DNA of 49,783 bases from assembly GCA_019654215.1 (NCBI GenBank), contig BPDI01000021.1:1-49783 (forward strand). The letters run 5' to 3'. Positions 9,257-19,273 of the stretch are shown piece by piece. The DNA comes from Gammaproteobacteria bacterium. GTDB lineage: Bacteria > Pseudomonadota > Gammaproteobacteria > Pseudomonadales > Pseudohongiellaceae. Both the position numbers and the translations under genes were made by a program. The stretch's first letter is position 1. The number at the start of each line of letters is the position of its first letter. A model generated the notes under the pieces. That model was not told the origin of the DNA and made no database searches. It was given only the letters and a program-made list of their open reading frames with translations.

Positions 9257-10546
9257 ATGAGTAGCGCTTCATTTAATGATGGATTGCTGCAATTCCTGCA
9301 GCAATCCCCAACTCCTTTTCATGCTGTGGTCAACCTTGCCAAGCGCTTAAAGGCAAATGGTTTTAAGCAATTAGATGAAAGCGATCACTGGCGGCTTGAA
9401 AAAAAGCGCAGCTACTTTGTAATTAGAAACGACTCTGCTCTTATCGCATTTAAAACAGGACAGTCTGACCCCGTGACTAATGGTTTGCGCGTGACCGGAG
9501 CCCATACCGACAGCCCATGCTTGAAAATTAAACCAACCCCGGAAATTCAAAAGCAAAATTATCTACAGCTTGGAGTAGAAGTTTACGGTGGAGCCTTGTT
9601 TATCCGTGGTTTGACCGGGATCTTTCTATTGCAGGGCGAGTAAATTTTCAAACCAAGAAAGGGAATTGAAATCGGGTTTAAATTTAATTTTAGTGAACCT
9701 ATTGGATTTATTCCCAGTTTGGCAATTCACCTTAATAGAACAGCTAATGAAGGGCATAAGATTAATCAGCAAAAAGAATTGCCTCCCATTTTTATGCAAA
9801 TTGGAGCAAAAACTAAATTCAGTTTTGATGAATTATTACTTAAAACTCTACGTAAACAGGCAAGTAATAGAACAGCCGAGTCGGTGCTATCTCATGAATT
9901 AATGCTATACGACACGCAAGCACCAAATCTGATTGGATTAAACCAGGACTTCATCGCCTCCGCCCGATTGGATAATTTACTTAGTTGTTATCTTGCTTGT
10001 CATGCATTGATAGAGAGCAATAACAAGAATCCAAGTGTTGTGGTTTGTAATGACCATGAAGAAGTGGGTAGTGTTCGACTTCCGGTGCAAAAGGGCCCCT
10101 TTTTCTAAGTCGGTGTTTGAGAGAATTGTCCCAAGCATCAAAACTGCCGATGCAATGGAGAGGACGATTCATCATTCTGATTTTGGTCTATCGAAATGCA
10201 CACGGTGCACATCCGAACTATGCCGATAAGCATGACGATAAACATTCTCCACAATTAAATGCTGGACCGTGATAAAAATTAATGCCAATCAGCGTTATGC
10301 CAGTAATAGCCAATCTATAGCTCTGTTCAAGTCGGTATGAATAAATGCAAGATTCCATACCAGTCGTTTGTAATGCGCAGGATATGGCATGCGGATCAAC
10401 TATAGGTCCAATCACGGCAGCAGAGATAGGATTAAAACTGTGGATATCGGCATCGCTAGTTTTGGCATGCACTCAATAAGGGAGTTAGCTGGGGCTAAAG
10501 ACGCAGAAATCTGGCAAAAGTAGTAAGGGCTTTTTACAATCGCTAA
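9257..10546 (+). CDS. apeB: M18 family aspartyl/probable aminopeptidase
   Basis: The product is a cytosolic di-zinc M18 aminopeptidase (ApeB-like), which trims acidic or neutral N-terminal residues from peptides. The N-terminus QFLQQSPTPFHAVVNLAKRL is typical. Metal-site segments are GAHTDSPCLKIKP, NDHEEVGS and the C-terminal MHSIRELAG. The frame breaks at least five times (near 9636, 9665, 10075-10100, 10210-10270 and 10515). Around 10270-10440 the correct frame can be followed only through short segments. The final slip at CAAAAGTAG restores VVRAFYNR before TAA 10544-10546. After correction it is about 430 residues, the usual size. Confidence 0.9.
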
Positions 10547-10588
10547 TTCTCCTGTTTTTTTAGATTCCGGAGGCGAACCTAACTGGGT

Positions 10589-12548
10589 TCAACGCATCAA
10601 GTATTTCATCGCTGACGGGAGTTGTTCATTACAGATCAAGCTAGAGATGATTTCGCCTGAAACCACAGTAGCTAATCCATTTGAACCGTGGGCCGCTGAA
10701 ATATAGAGTCCTCGAAAATAATTATCTGCTTGAATTGTGTTACTAAATTTTTTCTTCGCATTGAAACTTAGTTCTCTATATTCCTTGTAAACGCTATGCA
10801 GATTGGGAATCTGCCCTACCAGAGGAATTCTATCGGGAGTATTTGTTCTCAGAGCTACTTGAGATTTCTGTGATTCTTTGTGTAATTGAAAGCTAGTTTC
10901 GAGCATAGAATTTACGGAAATAGGGTTTTCCTCATCGTCTTCTGCGAGTTGCTCAAGAGAGCTAGATTTCTGTAACTGGCAGCTACAAGATGGGAATATT
11001 TACCTTTTTCCTAGGGGAAAGAGTGACCGGGACCCACAAACCACTTTATCGTTTTTCATATTTGAATTCCGGGGGGAAAAAGCGAACTTGCCCAGCAGTT
11101 ATTTCCAGGGGAATTGAATCAGTTTGCTCAAATTCTGTAATGCCTTCGCTATTAGCAAAAATAACAATGTCGAATTCCAACTTTTCTTTAGAGTCGTATT
11201 AAAATCCATAGCTTATCGGCCTGGTGAATCTTACTTATGCGGGTATCCAGTTTTATTTCAGCATTGCTGTCTTCGAGAGGAATTCACAGAGCTTACGAGG
11301 GCAAATCCAGCCCCTTGGGGAAAATTTCCCAAATATTGATTTGTTGCTAGCTGCTAAAATCCATTCCTTTTAATTCTTTGTGACATTGAACAACGGCATA
11401 TGGATATAAGTTCTCAATTTTTCCTAGCTCAAACTTGGATTTTCGGTTTAAGGGATCATCGAATTGCAGAACTCCCGTGTTTTTCCAGTCGAGGTTTAGC
11501 TATTTTTGCAAAAGAAGTAAGTTGACGAATGGCAAAAAGATAACTTTAAAGGGAAAATATTCTCCTAATGCCGAATCGGATTGAAACAATCTCGGGCGCA
11601 AGGCAAATTGTGGGACTCCGGAGGCGCCTGCAGCTATCGTTCTGGCGGTATCGAAAACAGTTGTTGACAAACCTCTGCGATTTAAAGAGTAAGCCAGACT
11701 GCTTCCACCCAAATCCTGCCCGGGGTTTTGCAATCTTTTGCAATGTTTTGGGGGGGTTTTGATATAGGAAGTTTATTCCAAGGTTCTTGTGCGTAATTCG
11801 AGTTTAAAGTCAGATCTGGTTCATATATCGCAGATAGCATATGTCGTTTTGGACCAAAGCCGTTAAGTTTTTGGCAACGGAATCCGGTCGATTTCAAGCT
11901 TCGCCTAAATTCTCCAGCGACACTATAGGTGGCTAGAGTAGTACCTTTGTTGCTAAGTCTTGCTAGTTCATTTATTAAAGACTTATGCCAAAGATTCTGA
12001 TTGTTTGCGGGTTTAAAGCCATCTAGATACCAGGCATTTATGCCAGCCCGATGGTCTAAATTCGCCATGCGGTAAGTGGCGTCACCAAAATGTAGATCTA
12101 GTATTACCGAATCCCCCAAGAATAGGCGATGGCATCCGCTACATTCTGCTGGAAATTGCTCTGCTAATGATTCGTATTCATTAGATAGCTCTGGCCAGAG
12201 TTTAGAGAATTGCAGCAGTTGTTTATGACTCAGCGGATGATTCTCGAAAGCAAGATAGTGGAGGCGACTACCTCGGTGGGATAATTCTAGCCATACCTTC
12301 CGGGGAAGAAGGAAATTTAGGCCGCTACCGAAACCAATTTCTCCGACAGTAAAAACTTTCTCTTCGAAAGATTTAAACCTCTGTCTTAGTTTATTACCTT
12401 CTATAAAAACGTGGGTACTTTCACCGACAGGATCGGATGCGGAAAAATAAATATCGTCAAAATCTACAGAATAGGGATGGCCTGATTCCTGCCAGGAGAG
12501 GTTGGGATTTTTTAATTTCATTAACTGGGTGCTGAGAATCCGTCCCAT
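10589..12548 (-). CDS. mnmC: Bifunctional tRNA mnm5s2U biosynthesis protein MnmC
   Basis: MnmC finishes the mnm5s2U modification at wobble U34: its C-terminal FAD domain removes the carboxymethyl group and its N-terminal SAM domain methylates the amine. The methyltransferase half is clear (GHPYSVDFDDIYFS, VGEIGFGSGLNFL, AWYLDGFKPANNQNLW, GPKRHMLSA). The FAD half begins near 11730 (GFGGSSLAYSLNRRG, AAGASGVPQFALRPRLF) and ends with LRTNTPDRIPLVGQIP and SAAHGSNGLATVVSGE. Between about 10910 and 11500 the frame changes repeatedly. The start ATG at 12546-12548 is chosen by alignment of WQESGHPYS with family N-termini; the longer open frame to 12689 overlaps prfB and is rejected. The gene diverges from prfB. 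Confidence 0.9.
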
Positions 12549-12639
12549 ATCAACATATACCGAGAAGTATACACTGGCATTGGAGTTGCTATGGGTTAAA
12601 ATGCGCGTTTTCTTGAGCCAGAAATAGGTAGTTCTAGTA

Positions 12640-13736
12640 GTGGAAATTAGTAGTGAATTGGACAAATTAAACGAGCTCGATAGCCGCACTGATAGTCTAA
12701 GGGGGTATCTTTGACTACGAAGTCAAGAAGGATCGACTGGTCGAAGTGGAGTTGGAATTAGGGGATTCGGCAGTTTGGGAAAAACCAGAATATGCCCAAG
12801 CCCTGGGAAAAGAGCGCTCAAGTCTTGAAGCAATAGTACACGCTATTGATAAGCTCTACTCCGGCATTAATGATGTTGAGGAGTTGTTTAAATTAGCCTT
12901 CGATGAATCTGATGAGGATCTCTATGCCGAAGCCAATAAGGATCTGGATAATTTAGTAGAGCGGCTTGGATAAATTAGAGTTTCGTCGTATGTTTTCCGG
13001 CCAGATAGACGAGGCTAATGCTTATTTGGATATCCAGGCAGGTTCAGGGGGAACCGAAGCTCAGGATTGGGCAGAGATGCTATTGCGCATGTACCTGCGC
13101 TGGGGAGAGAGCAAAGGTTTTAACACCGAATTGGTGGAAATTTCCGGTGGCGATGTAGCTGGAATTAAGAGCGCGACGATTCATGTTAGGGGTGATTTTG
13201 CATTTGGCTGGCTACGCACAGAAACGGGAGTGCATCGATTGGTTAGAAAATCACCATTTGATTCTGGAAATCGCCGACATACCTCATTTGCTTCAGTATT
13301 TGTTTCCCCTGAAATTAACGATGATATTGAAGTAGATTTAGACATGAGTGATGTGCGAGTAGATACTTATCGTTCCAGTGGCGCTGGTGGTCAACATGTA
13401 AATAAGACTGACTCGGCGGTGCGATTGACACACGAGCCATCAGGAATCGTAGTGCAATGTCAGAATCAGCGCTCACAGCATAAGAACAAAGAGTTGGCGA
13501 TTAAGCAGTTAAAGGCAAAATTGTATGAACTAGAAGAGTTAAAGCGAAAGGAGGAAGCGCAATCAGTTGAAGAGGAAAAGGCCAATATTGGTTGGGGGAG
13601 TCAGATTCGCTCCTATGTATTGGATTCGTCACGCATAAAAGATTTACGGACAAACGTAGAGGTCACTAATACTGGCGCAGTATTAGACGGTGACCTGGAT
13701 AAATTCATAGAAGCTAGTTTGAAAATGGGGCTTTAA
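12640..13736 (+). CDS. prfB: Peptide chain release factor 2 with programmed +1 frameshift
   Basis: RF2 ends translation at UAA and UGA codons. A GTG at 12640 starts a 24-codon first segment ([20 protein letters not shown], then RGYL) that ends in an in-frame UGA at 12712-12714, the conserved autoregulatory site. Translation continues in the +1 frame as [16 protein letters not shown]. The SPF tripeptide that reads the stop codon lies in VRKSPFDSG and the catalytic GGQ in [12 protein letters not shown] second slip near 12966-12970 (CTTGGATAAATTAG, one G too many) joins DNLVERL to [11 protein letters not shown]. It is not part of the known mechanism and is probably an error. The gene ends at 13736, eight bases before lysS, the usual prfB-lysS pair. 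Confidence 0.96.
12697..12715 (+). promoter_or_regulatory. prfB programmed +1 ribosomal frameshift site
   Basis: The stretch CTAAGGGGGTATCTTTGAC holds the internal Shine-Dalgarno AGGGGG (12700-12705), the slippery CTT (12709-12711) and the UGA (12712-12714) followed by C. This is the same arrangement as the well-studied Escherichia coli site. Low RF2 lets the ribosome pause and shift, so RF2 limits its own synthesis. Confidence 0.95.
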
Positions 13737-13744
13737 ATAAAGGT

Positions 13745-15254
13745 ATGAGTGAAGAGCAGCACAACGAAAATCAGAAGGACGATGAAAATAAGCTCATAGC
13801 GCAACGACGAGAGAAGCTGTCAAGAAATTCGAGCGCAAAGAGAAGCCTATCCCAATAGTTTCGAGCGACTCAATCGGGCTGTAGAGCTGATTCCCTGAGC
13901 ATAGTAAAAAAGAAAAAGCTGAACTAGAAAAAGTTAGCAGTTCAGGCGACCGTTGCTGGAAGAATTATAAGAATGCGCGGACCTTTTGTAGTTATCGCTG
14001 ACGGCGCCGAACAGATCCAACTCTATATGAATAATAAGTCATTTGCTGATGAAAAAGCCGTTGAGTTAAAGTCGCTTGATCTGGGTGACATATTAGGAGT
14101 TCAGGGACAGATATTTAAAACTAATCAGGGGGAATTGACTATTCGTGTGGCAGATTTCCAGTTGCTGACCAAATCCTTGCGCCCACTTCCAGATAAGCAA
14201 AAAGGGGACTTCCCTGATACCGAAATGCGTTATCGTCAACGCTATGTGGATCTTATCGTTAATGAAGAGTCCAGATCAGTATTTGAAACTCGCTCTCGCA
14301 TCATCAAGTTTATGCGCGGCTATTTCGAAGAATTAGGCTTTATGGAGGTGGAAACACCCATGATGCAAGTTATTCCTGGTGGGGCTACAGCGCGGCCATT
14401 CATTACTCACCATAATGCTCTCGATCAGGATATGTACTTGCGGGTTGCGCCGGAACTTTATTTGAAGCGGTTAATCGTCGCTGGACTTGATAAAGTATTT
14501 GAGCTCAATCGCAACTTCCGTAATGAAGGATTATCTACTCGACATAACCCTGAATTTACCATGCTTGAGTTTTATAAAGCCTATGCTCGGTATCAGGATT
14601 TAATGGATCTAACTGAGGATTTATTTCGCCGCATTGCGAAAGAGGTAATTGGGTCAACGACCATCAATTATCAAGGAACCGAATACGATTTCGCCAATCC
14701 TTTCACTCGCTTAACTGTGGGATGCTATTACTCAATATTGTGAAGTCAATCGTGAAGATTTAACAACGAAAAAATCAGTGATTACGGCTGCCAACTCCTT
14801 AGAGGTAAGTTTCGACGAGAGCTGGCCGCTCGGCAAGATTGTAATGGAAATCTTCGAACAGAAAGTAGAGGGGCTATTAGATCAGCCTACATTTATTACC
14901 GAATATCCTATTGAAGTTTCTCCTTTAGCCAGACGGAAAGAAGGACAACCTGAAGTTACTGACCGATTTGAGTTAATAATCGGTGGTCGTGAGTTAGCTA
15001 ATGGGTTTTCAGAGTTAAACGACCCTGAAGATCAGGCGGAAAGATTCAGAAAACAGGTTGCGCAGAAAGAATTGGGTGACAAAGAGGCGATGCATTACGA
15101 TGCAGACTATGTGACTGCTCTAGAATATGGCATGCCTCCAACGGCAGGCGAAGGAATAGGTATTGATCGTCTAGTAATGCTATTTACCGATTCGCCTTCT
15201 ATCAAAGACGTTCTGCTCTTTCCTCATATGCGGCCGCAATGTGACGGTGAATGA
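13745..15254 (+). CDS. lysS: Lysyl-tRNA synthetase, class II
   Basis: The gene charges tRNA-Lys. ATG at 13745, with an AGG close upstream, starts an acidic N-terminus ([20 protein letters not shown]). The OB-fold anticodon domain follows from 13973 ([17 protein letters not shown]). Class II motifs are seen: motif 1 [20 protein letters not shown], motif 2 [20 protein letters not shown], motif 3 [12 protein letters not shown]. Slips lie near 13815-13965 and 14715-14760. The C-terminus runs LLFPHMRPQ and then CDGE; the last four residues overlap ung and may be due to one more indel, as the family usually ends shortly after MRP. Corrected length is about 500 residues, normal. Confidence 0.95.
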
Positions 15255-15947
15255 TTCTCGAGAAATCAGGCTTGAAGATTCCTGGAAGCAAGCACTGGCA
15301 GATGAATTTACGGCAGAATACATGAATCAATTGCGTGGATTTCTGTTAGAGCAGAAACGTGCAGGCAAACGAATCTTTCCACCCGGAGACGAGATTTTCA
15401 GTGCGTTAGATTACACTTCGATCGAAAAGACAAAAGTAGTAATTCTTGGCCAGGACCCTTATCACGGTATTGGTCAAGCCCATGGGCTCTGCTTTTCAGT
15501 TAAACCCGGCATCGATATCCCGCCTTCATTAGGAACATCTACAAAGAACTGCATGCGGATGTCGGATTTAATTCGCCTGCTCATGGATGTCTAAGCTACT
15601 GGGCGCGACAGGGAGTGTTATTGCTTAACGCAGTACTTACAGTTGAGGCACACAAGGCGGCATCGCATCAGGGAAAGGTGGGAACGGTTTACAGAAAAAA
15701 TAGTTGATGTTCTAAACCGAGTAAAACAGGGATTAGTATTTCTGTTATGGGGTAATTACGCGCAAAAGAAGGGGGCAATGATCGATAGGGCGCGGCACCT
15801 GGTCTTGCAATCTCCTCATCCTTCCCGCTATCTGCTAGAGGGGATTCTTGGTAAAAAACATTTTTCCTGGCTAATGAATACTTGATTAAGCGGGGAGCTA
15901 AACCAATCGATTGGCAATTACCTGAACAAGTTGAGCTTGACGGATAA
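15241..15947 (+). CDS. ung: Uracil-DNA glycosylase
   Basis: Ung removes uracil from DNA as the first step of base excision repair. The water-activating loop GQDPYHG and the following QAHGLCFSV are intact, as are [16 protein letters not shown], the WGNYAQKKG segment and the DNA-binding LQSPHPS loop. The frame slips near 15530-15545 and 15590 (rejoining at [12 protein letters not shown]), near 15665 (GKGWERF), near 15823 (C run, giving SPLSARG) and near 15867. The corrected protein is about 235 residues with its stop at 15945-15947. The start is GTG 15241, overlapping the lysS end by 14 bases; GTG 15247 is an alternative. Confidence 0.94.
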
Positions 15948-15950
15948 CTA

Positions 15951-17173
15951 ATGAGTGATTCACGTTGTGTTGTAATCGGAGCTAGCCACGCGGGAGTAAC
16001 ATTACCCTTGCAATTGCGAAAGAAGGTTGGAAAGGCCTATCAGTCTAGTTGGTGCAGAAAGCGAGTTACCTTACCACCGCCCCCATTGTCTAAAGAGCAC
16101 CTCGCTGGGGAGAAGTCTTTAGATGCAATGCGATTGCGGCCTGAAAAGATGTTTTCCGATAATAATATTGAGCTTCAACTTGGGTTGACTGCACTAAAGA
16201 TAAATAAAAAAAGCCAGCTTATTAAACTTAATAGCGGTGAAGAAATGCGTTATGACAAGCTAGCTTTATGTGTCGGCTCAATAGTAAATACTATTCCCCT
16301 CGCAGGTTCACTTAAAAAACCCTTTTTTTTATTCGTACCGCTGCCGATGTCTCATCACTCTCGCGTTCTTAGAAGAAGGGAACACGTGTGATTATCGGTG
16401 CGGTTATATCGGTCTAGAGGTTGCTGCAGTTTTGAGGAAATTAGGGCTAACAGTTACTGTCATCGAATTGGCAGACCGCATCCTGAAACGTGTTACCAGT
16501 GAGTATAGTCGTCTTATATACAATCATTACATGAAAAGGAGGGTGTAAAAATCCTTACCTCCACTGAGGTGGAAAGATTCAAGGCGATGGCAAAGTGAAA
16601 CAGTAGTTTTTCGGGATGGGGTAACATTGCCTGCTGATATAATTGTCGCTGGGTTGGAGTCAGCCCAATTCAGCTTAGCGGAATCAGCAGGTTTGAGAAT
16701 TGATAGAGGAATTATAGTAAATGAATTCGGTCAAACTAGTATTCAAACATTTTTGCGGCGGGAGATTGCACGGTTCATCCCAGTATTATTTATGATCGAC
16801 TAATTCGATTGGAATCGGTACAGAATGCAAATGAGCAAGCTCGTTGTGCCGCGGCAAATATTTGTGGAAAACAACAAGTTTATGACGCGATACCATGGTT
16901 TTGGTCTGATCAGTACACATCAAACTTCAGATGACAGGATTAAGTCAGGACGCAGATCAAATTGTAGTTCGGGGCAATCCTTCTGTAGATGATGAAAATG
17001 GTTTCGCTCTTTTTTATCTACAGGAAGGGGTAGTCATTGCTGCAGACTCTGTTGCCCGCCCTAAGGAATTTATTGCGAGCAAACAATTGGTGAAAGAGAG
17101 AGCCAGGATATCAGAAGAAATCTTGGCAGATGAATCGATTGAGCCAGTTAAACTAATGGGCTTTGCTAGTTAG
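15951..17173 (+). CDS. FAD-dependent ferredoxin/rubredoxin-type NAD(P)H reductase
   Basis: The product belongs to the pyridine-nucleotide-disulfide oxidoreductase family, subgroup of ferredoxin, putidaredoxin and rhodocoxin reductases. It would pass electrons from NAD(P)H through FAD to a small iron-sulfur protein. The N-terminal FAD motif reads VVIGASHAGVTL, followed by PLSKEHLAGEKSLDAMRLRP. The NAD(P) motif is found in another frame as GYIGLEVAAVLRKLG. The C-terminal FAD motif FAAGDCTVHP and the subgroup signature IPWFWSDQYTSNFRMTGL follow. At least six slips interrupt it (near 16020-16070, 16320, 16395, 16510-16560, 16600, 16750). No ferredoxin or P450 gene is adjacent, so the partner is unknown. 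The stop overlaps that of queD by four bases. Confidence 0.85.
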
Positions 17174-17529
17174 TTGTCGCCGGTATATATGCAACCGCTG
17201 GTACAGGTTTCTTTTACTTCAATGGAAAAAAGTTCTGGCAGCTTTGGCTTTAAGCGTTGCCAAATCCAACATGCAATGTTTTCACTGGTAGGATTTTCTA
17301 ATCCATCAATTTCATTTAAGTAATAGTGGTCTAACTGTTTGCGTATAGGTTTGAAAGCAGCGCTAATGTCGGCGTAATCCATGACCCAACCACTTTCCTT
17401 TCCCACTCTCCCATTAATTGTGATTTTCACGGCGAAAGAATGGCCATGTAACCTTCCGCATTTGTGTTCGGCTGGAACGTTTGGGAGGCGGTGCGCTGCC
17501 TCGAATCTAAATTCTTTGTAAATTTTCAT
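17170..17529 (-). CDS. queD: 6-carboxy-5,6,7,8-tetrahydropterin synthase
   Basis: QueD converts dihydroneopterin triphosphate to 6-carboxytetrahydropterin in queuosine (preQ0) synthesis. The 119-residue frame is intact. The zinc histidines are His13 in FEAAHRLP and His28 and His30 in GRLHGHSF. The catalytic Cys24 is in EHKCGRLHGH, and the C-terminal VKETCTSGCIY carries the conserved glutamate. The upstream region is AT-rich with no strong ribosome-binding site and no recognisable preQ1 riboswitch. It is convergent with the reductase gene and shares a four-base stop overlap with it. Confidence 0.95.
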   Translation of the reverse strand: MKIYKEFRFEAAHRLPNVPAEHKCGRLHGHSFAVKITINGRVGKESGWVMDYADISAAFKPIRKQLDHYYLNEIDGLENPTSENIACWIWQRLKPKLPELFSIEVKETCTSGCIYTGDN

Positions 17530-17621
17530 TAAATTTAAGTATCTAGACCATTGAAAATGGCCGCAAATGTTACAGACTGTGGCGTTTTATGTACAGGCTG
17601 ATTGATCTTATTACTGAAAGT

Positions 17622-17653
17622 AAAGAATACCCTACATCCCTGGGGTTCTTTTT
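17622..17653 (+). terminator. Rho-independent terminator-like hairpin beyond queD
   Basis: AAAGAATACCC pairs with GGGTTCTTT across a 10-base loop, with a two-base bulge, and is followed by TTTTTGTTCTTT on the plus strand. The nearest plus-strand gene upstream is the reductase that ends at 17173, so a transcript ending here would run antisense through all of queD. Otherwise it ends an unannotated short RNA. Confidence 0.45.
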
Positions 17654-17954
17654 GTTCTTTGCGTGCTTTATCTTTAGTTAGAAGCACCATTAGTGGTGCA
17701 GATTTTATTGATTGCTTAGAATATATTGTCTGCGATTAGCGCCTTGTGCTTATGCTAAAAGTTAAAAATCTCTAGGTAACCTGATACGCTGTTGTATTAT
17801 ATTTGGCTGGAAAGAATTGAAACTCTGCGTAAATTGGGATTACCTGAAACTTAGGATGTCGCAGTTACCTACACTTTTAAGTAAGAGTGGTTGCACGATT
17901 TGAAAGCAAAAAGACAAAGAATTTGACTATAAGCTGCGCCAAATATTGATGTTG
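17654..17954. other. Intergenic stretch before the tRNA pair
   Basis: No convincing open frame is present. The only clear structure is a perfect hairpin at 17684-17699, GCACCA-TTAG-TGGTGC, followed by AGATTTTATT. A weaker hairpin is CACTTTTAAGTAAGAGTG at about 17874. Nothing else is recognised. Confidence 0.4.
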
Positions 17955-17982
17955 TTGACATAGGCACTTAAGTCGGTAAAAT
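17955..17982 (+). promoter_or_regulatory. Promoter of the tRNA-Val/tRNA-Asp unit
   Basis: A consensus -35 TTGACA (17955-17960) is followed after 16 bases by TAAAAT (17977-17982), with the tRNA-Val 5' end 18 bases further on at 18001. This is a strong sigma-70 type promoter in the expected place. Confidence 0.75.
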
Positions 17983-18000
17983 TCGCGTTCTCCTCTTGTC

Positions 18001-18076
18001 GGGTGGTTAGCTCAGTTGGGAGAGCGTCGCCCTTACAAGGCGAATGTCGGGGGTTCAAATCCCTCACCACCCACCA
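18001..18076 (+). tRNA. tRNA-Val (anticodon UAC)
   Basis: A full cloverleaf can be drawn. The acceptor GGGTGGT pairs with ACCACCC, the anticodon loop CTTACAA gives UAC, the T arm contains GGTTCAAAT, and the encoded CCA is at 18074-18076. It is 35 bases from the next tRNA and shares its promoter. Confidence 0.96.
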
Positions 18077-18111
18077 AAAATGCGTCACCTCTAGTTGAAG
18101 ACGCTTGTAGT

Positions 18112-18188
18112 GGACCGGTAGTTCAGCTGGTTAGAATGCCGGCCTGTCACGCCGGAGGTCGCGGGTTCGAGTCCCGTCCGGTCCGCCA
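18112..18188 (+). tRNA. tRNA-Asp (anticodon GUC)
   Basis: The acceptor GGACCGG pairs with CCGGTCC, the anticodon stem GCCGGCC...GGC holds GTC, the T loop is TTCGAGT, and CCA is encoded at 18186-18188. It forms a short co-transcribed unit with tRNA-Val. Confidence 0.96.
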
Positions 18189-18214
18189 TTTAACTCAATT
18201 GCTACCTGTCTAGT

Positions 18215-19191
18215 TTGAATTTTTTAGCGACTATTTCTTAGAATCAACACGACTTGATGAAGTTCAAGCAGTATGGCTTGCCAAAAAGGGAATACAATTA
18301 AAGGTGCTGCGTTTGGATATGATGCATCCTGATTTGGGCGGCAATAAATGGTTTAAGTTAAAGCGCAATTTAAAGGAAGCCACTAAACAGCAAAAAGAAA
18401 CTATTCTTAGTTTTGGTGGGGCTTATTCCAATCACCTTCGATCTTTAGCCGCTGCAGGAAATATATTCGGGATTAATACCATTGGATTAGTAAGGGGAGA
18501 AATACCGAATCCATTAAATCCAGTTTTAAAGTTTGCCCATGATAACGGAATGGGTTTGGTTCCCCCTTGACCGTAAAACCTATAGGTTGAAAACCACGCA
18601 AGAATTCTTGGCGCATATCAAAGACCGTTATAAAGATCCATATATTATCCCCGAAGGAGGTAATAATTGGCTCGGAGTCGCGGGAGCGGCTGAGATTGTA
18701 GATTTACTCCCTCCCGTCAAACGGATGAAACGAATCATTCTATTGCTTGCGGAACTGGTGCAACTGTTAGTGGACTTATTTTAGGATTAGTTGCTCGTGA
18801 AATTAAAAAGACGGAGATACTTGGAATATCGGTGCTGAATGCTCCGGGCCTTATACCCAAACAAGTGAAACAAAATCTTCATCCCGAAAAGCAAACCACA
18901 ACTAATGTAAATTGGAAAATCGAAGACAGATTTCATTGTGGTGGTTACGCTAAGATTAATTCCGAATTGGAGTCTTTTCTTAGCAGTTGGAAAACAGACT
19001 CGGAAATTCCAATCGAAGCTGTGTACACCGGTAAATTATTTTGGGGATTGAGAAGTTTAATTGAGCAAGGGGCTATCGAAAAAGGCAGTGAAGTTATCGC
19101 GATTCATTCAGGTGGAAAACTTTCGGGATGTTATTTAGAGCATTCATATGTAGGCTGCTGTAAAATATACATATTTCTAGAAATGGTATAG
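18215..19191 (+). CDS. PLP-dependent ACC deaminase / D-cysteine desulfhydrase family enzyme
   Basis: The protein has the fold type II signature of this family: LGGNKWFKLKRNL with the PLP lysine, LSFGGAYSNHLRSLAAAG, PEGGNNWLGVAGAAEI, a GTGAT phosphate loop (read in a shifted frame near 18745) and FWGLRSLIEQGAIEKGSEV. Family members split D-cysteine or 1-aminocyclopropane-1-carboxylate; the substrate cannot be told from sequence. The likely start is TTG at 18215-18217, if one T is restored to the T run at 18220, giving MNFFSDYFLES. Other slips lie near 18560 and 18735, and possibly near 19120, where the tail after HSGG becomes atypical. The end at 19191 is therefore uncertain. Confidence 0.78.
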
Positions 19192-19220
19192 CTCAGGAGC
19201 GCTCTATCGTCGCTTCTCGT

Positions 19221-19228
19221 GATATAAT
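19221..19228 (+). promoter_or_regulatory. Extended -10 box upstream of nadK
   Basis: The sequence TGATATAAT (19220-19228) is a TGN-extended consensus -10 box, 46 bases before the nadK ATG. No good -35 lies 17 bases upstream, which is tolerated with an extended -10. Confidence 0.5.
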
Positions 19229-19273
19229 GGGCGACTGTTGAATATCTAAGTTTACCTACTGTAAGTAGAGAGA

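Noticed and set aside
12548..12689. A longer MnmC start at 12689.
   Set aside because: The extra 47 residues do not match MnmC N-termini and overlap the prfB start; ATG at 12546-12548 fits the family.
12712..12714. The early UGA in prfB as another indel error.
   Set aside because: The surrounding AGGGGG-TAT-CTT-TGA-C is the well-known programmed frameshift signal, so it is real.
17530..17620. A preQ1 riboswitch upstream of queD.
   Set aside because: The leader lacks the conserved preQ1 aptamer sequence and a fitting hairpin; queD starts in plain AT-rich sequence.
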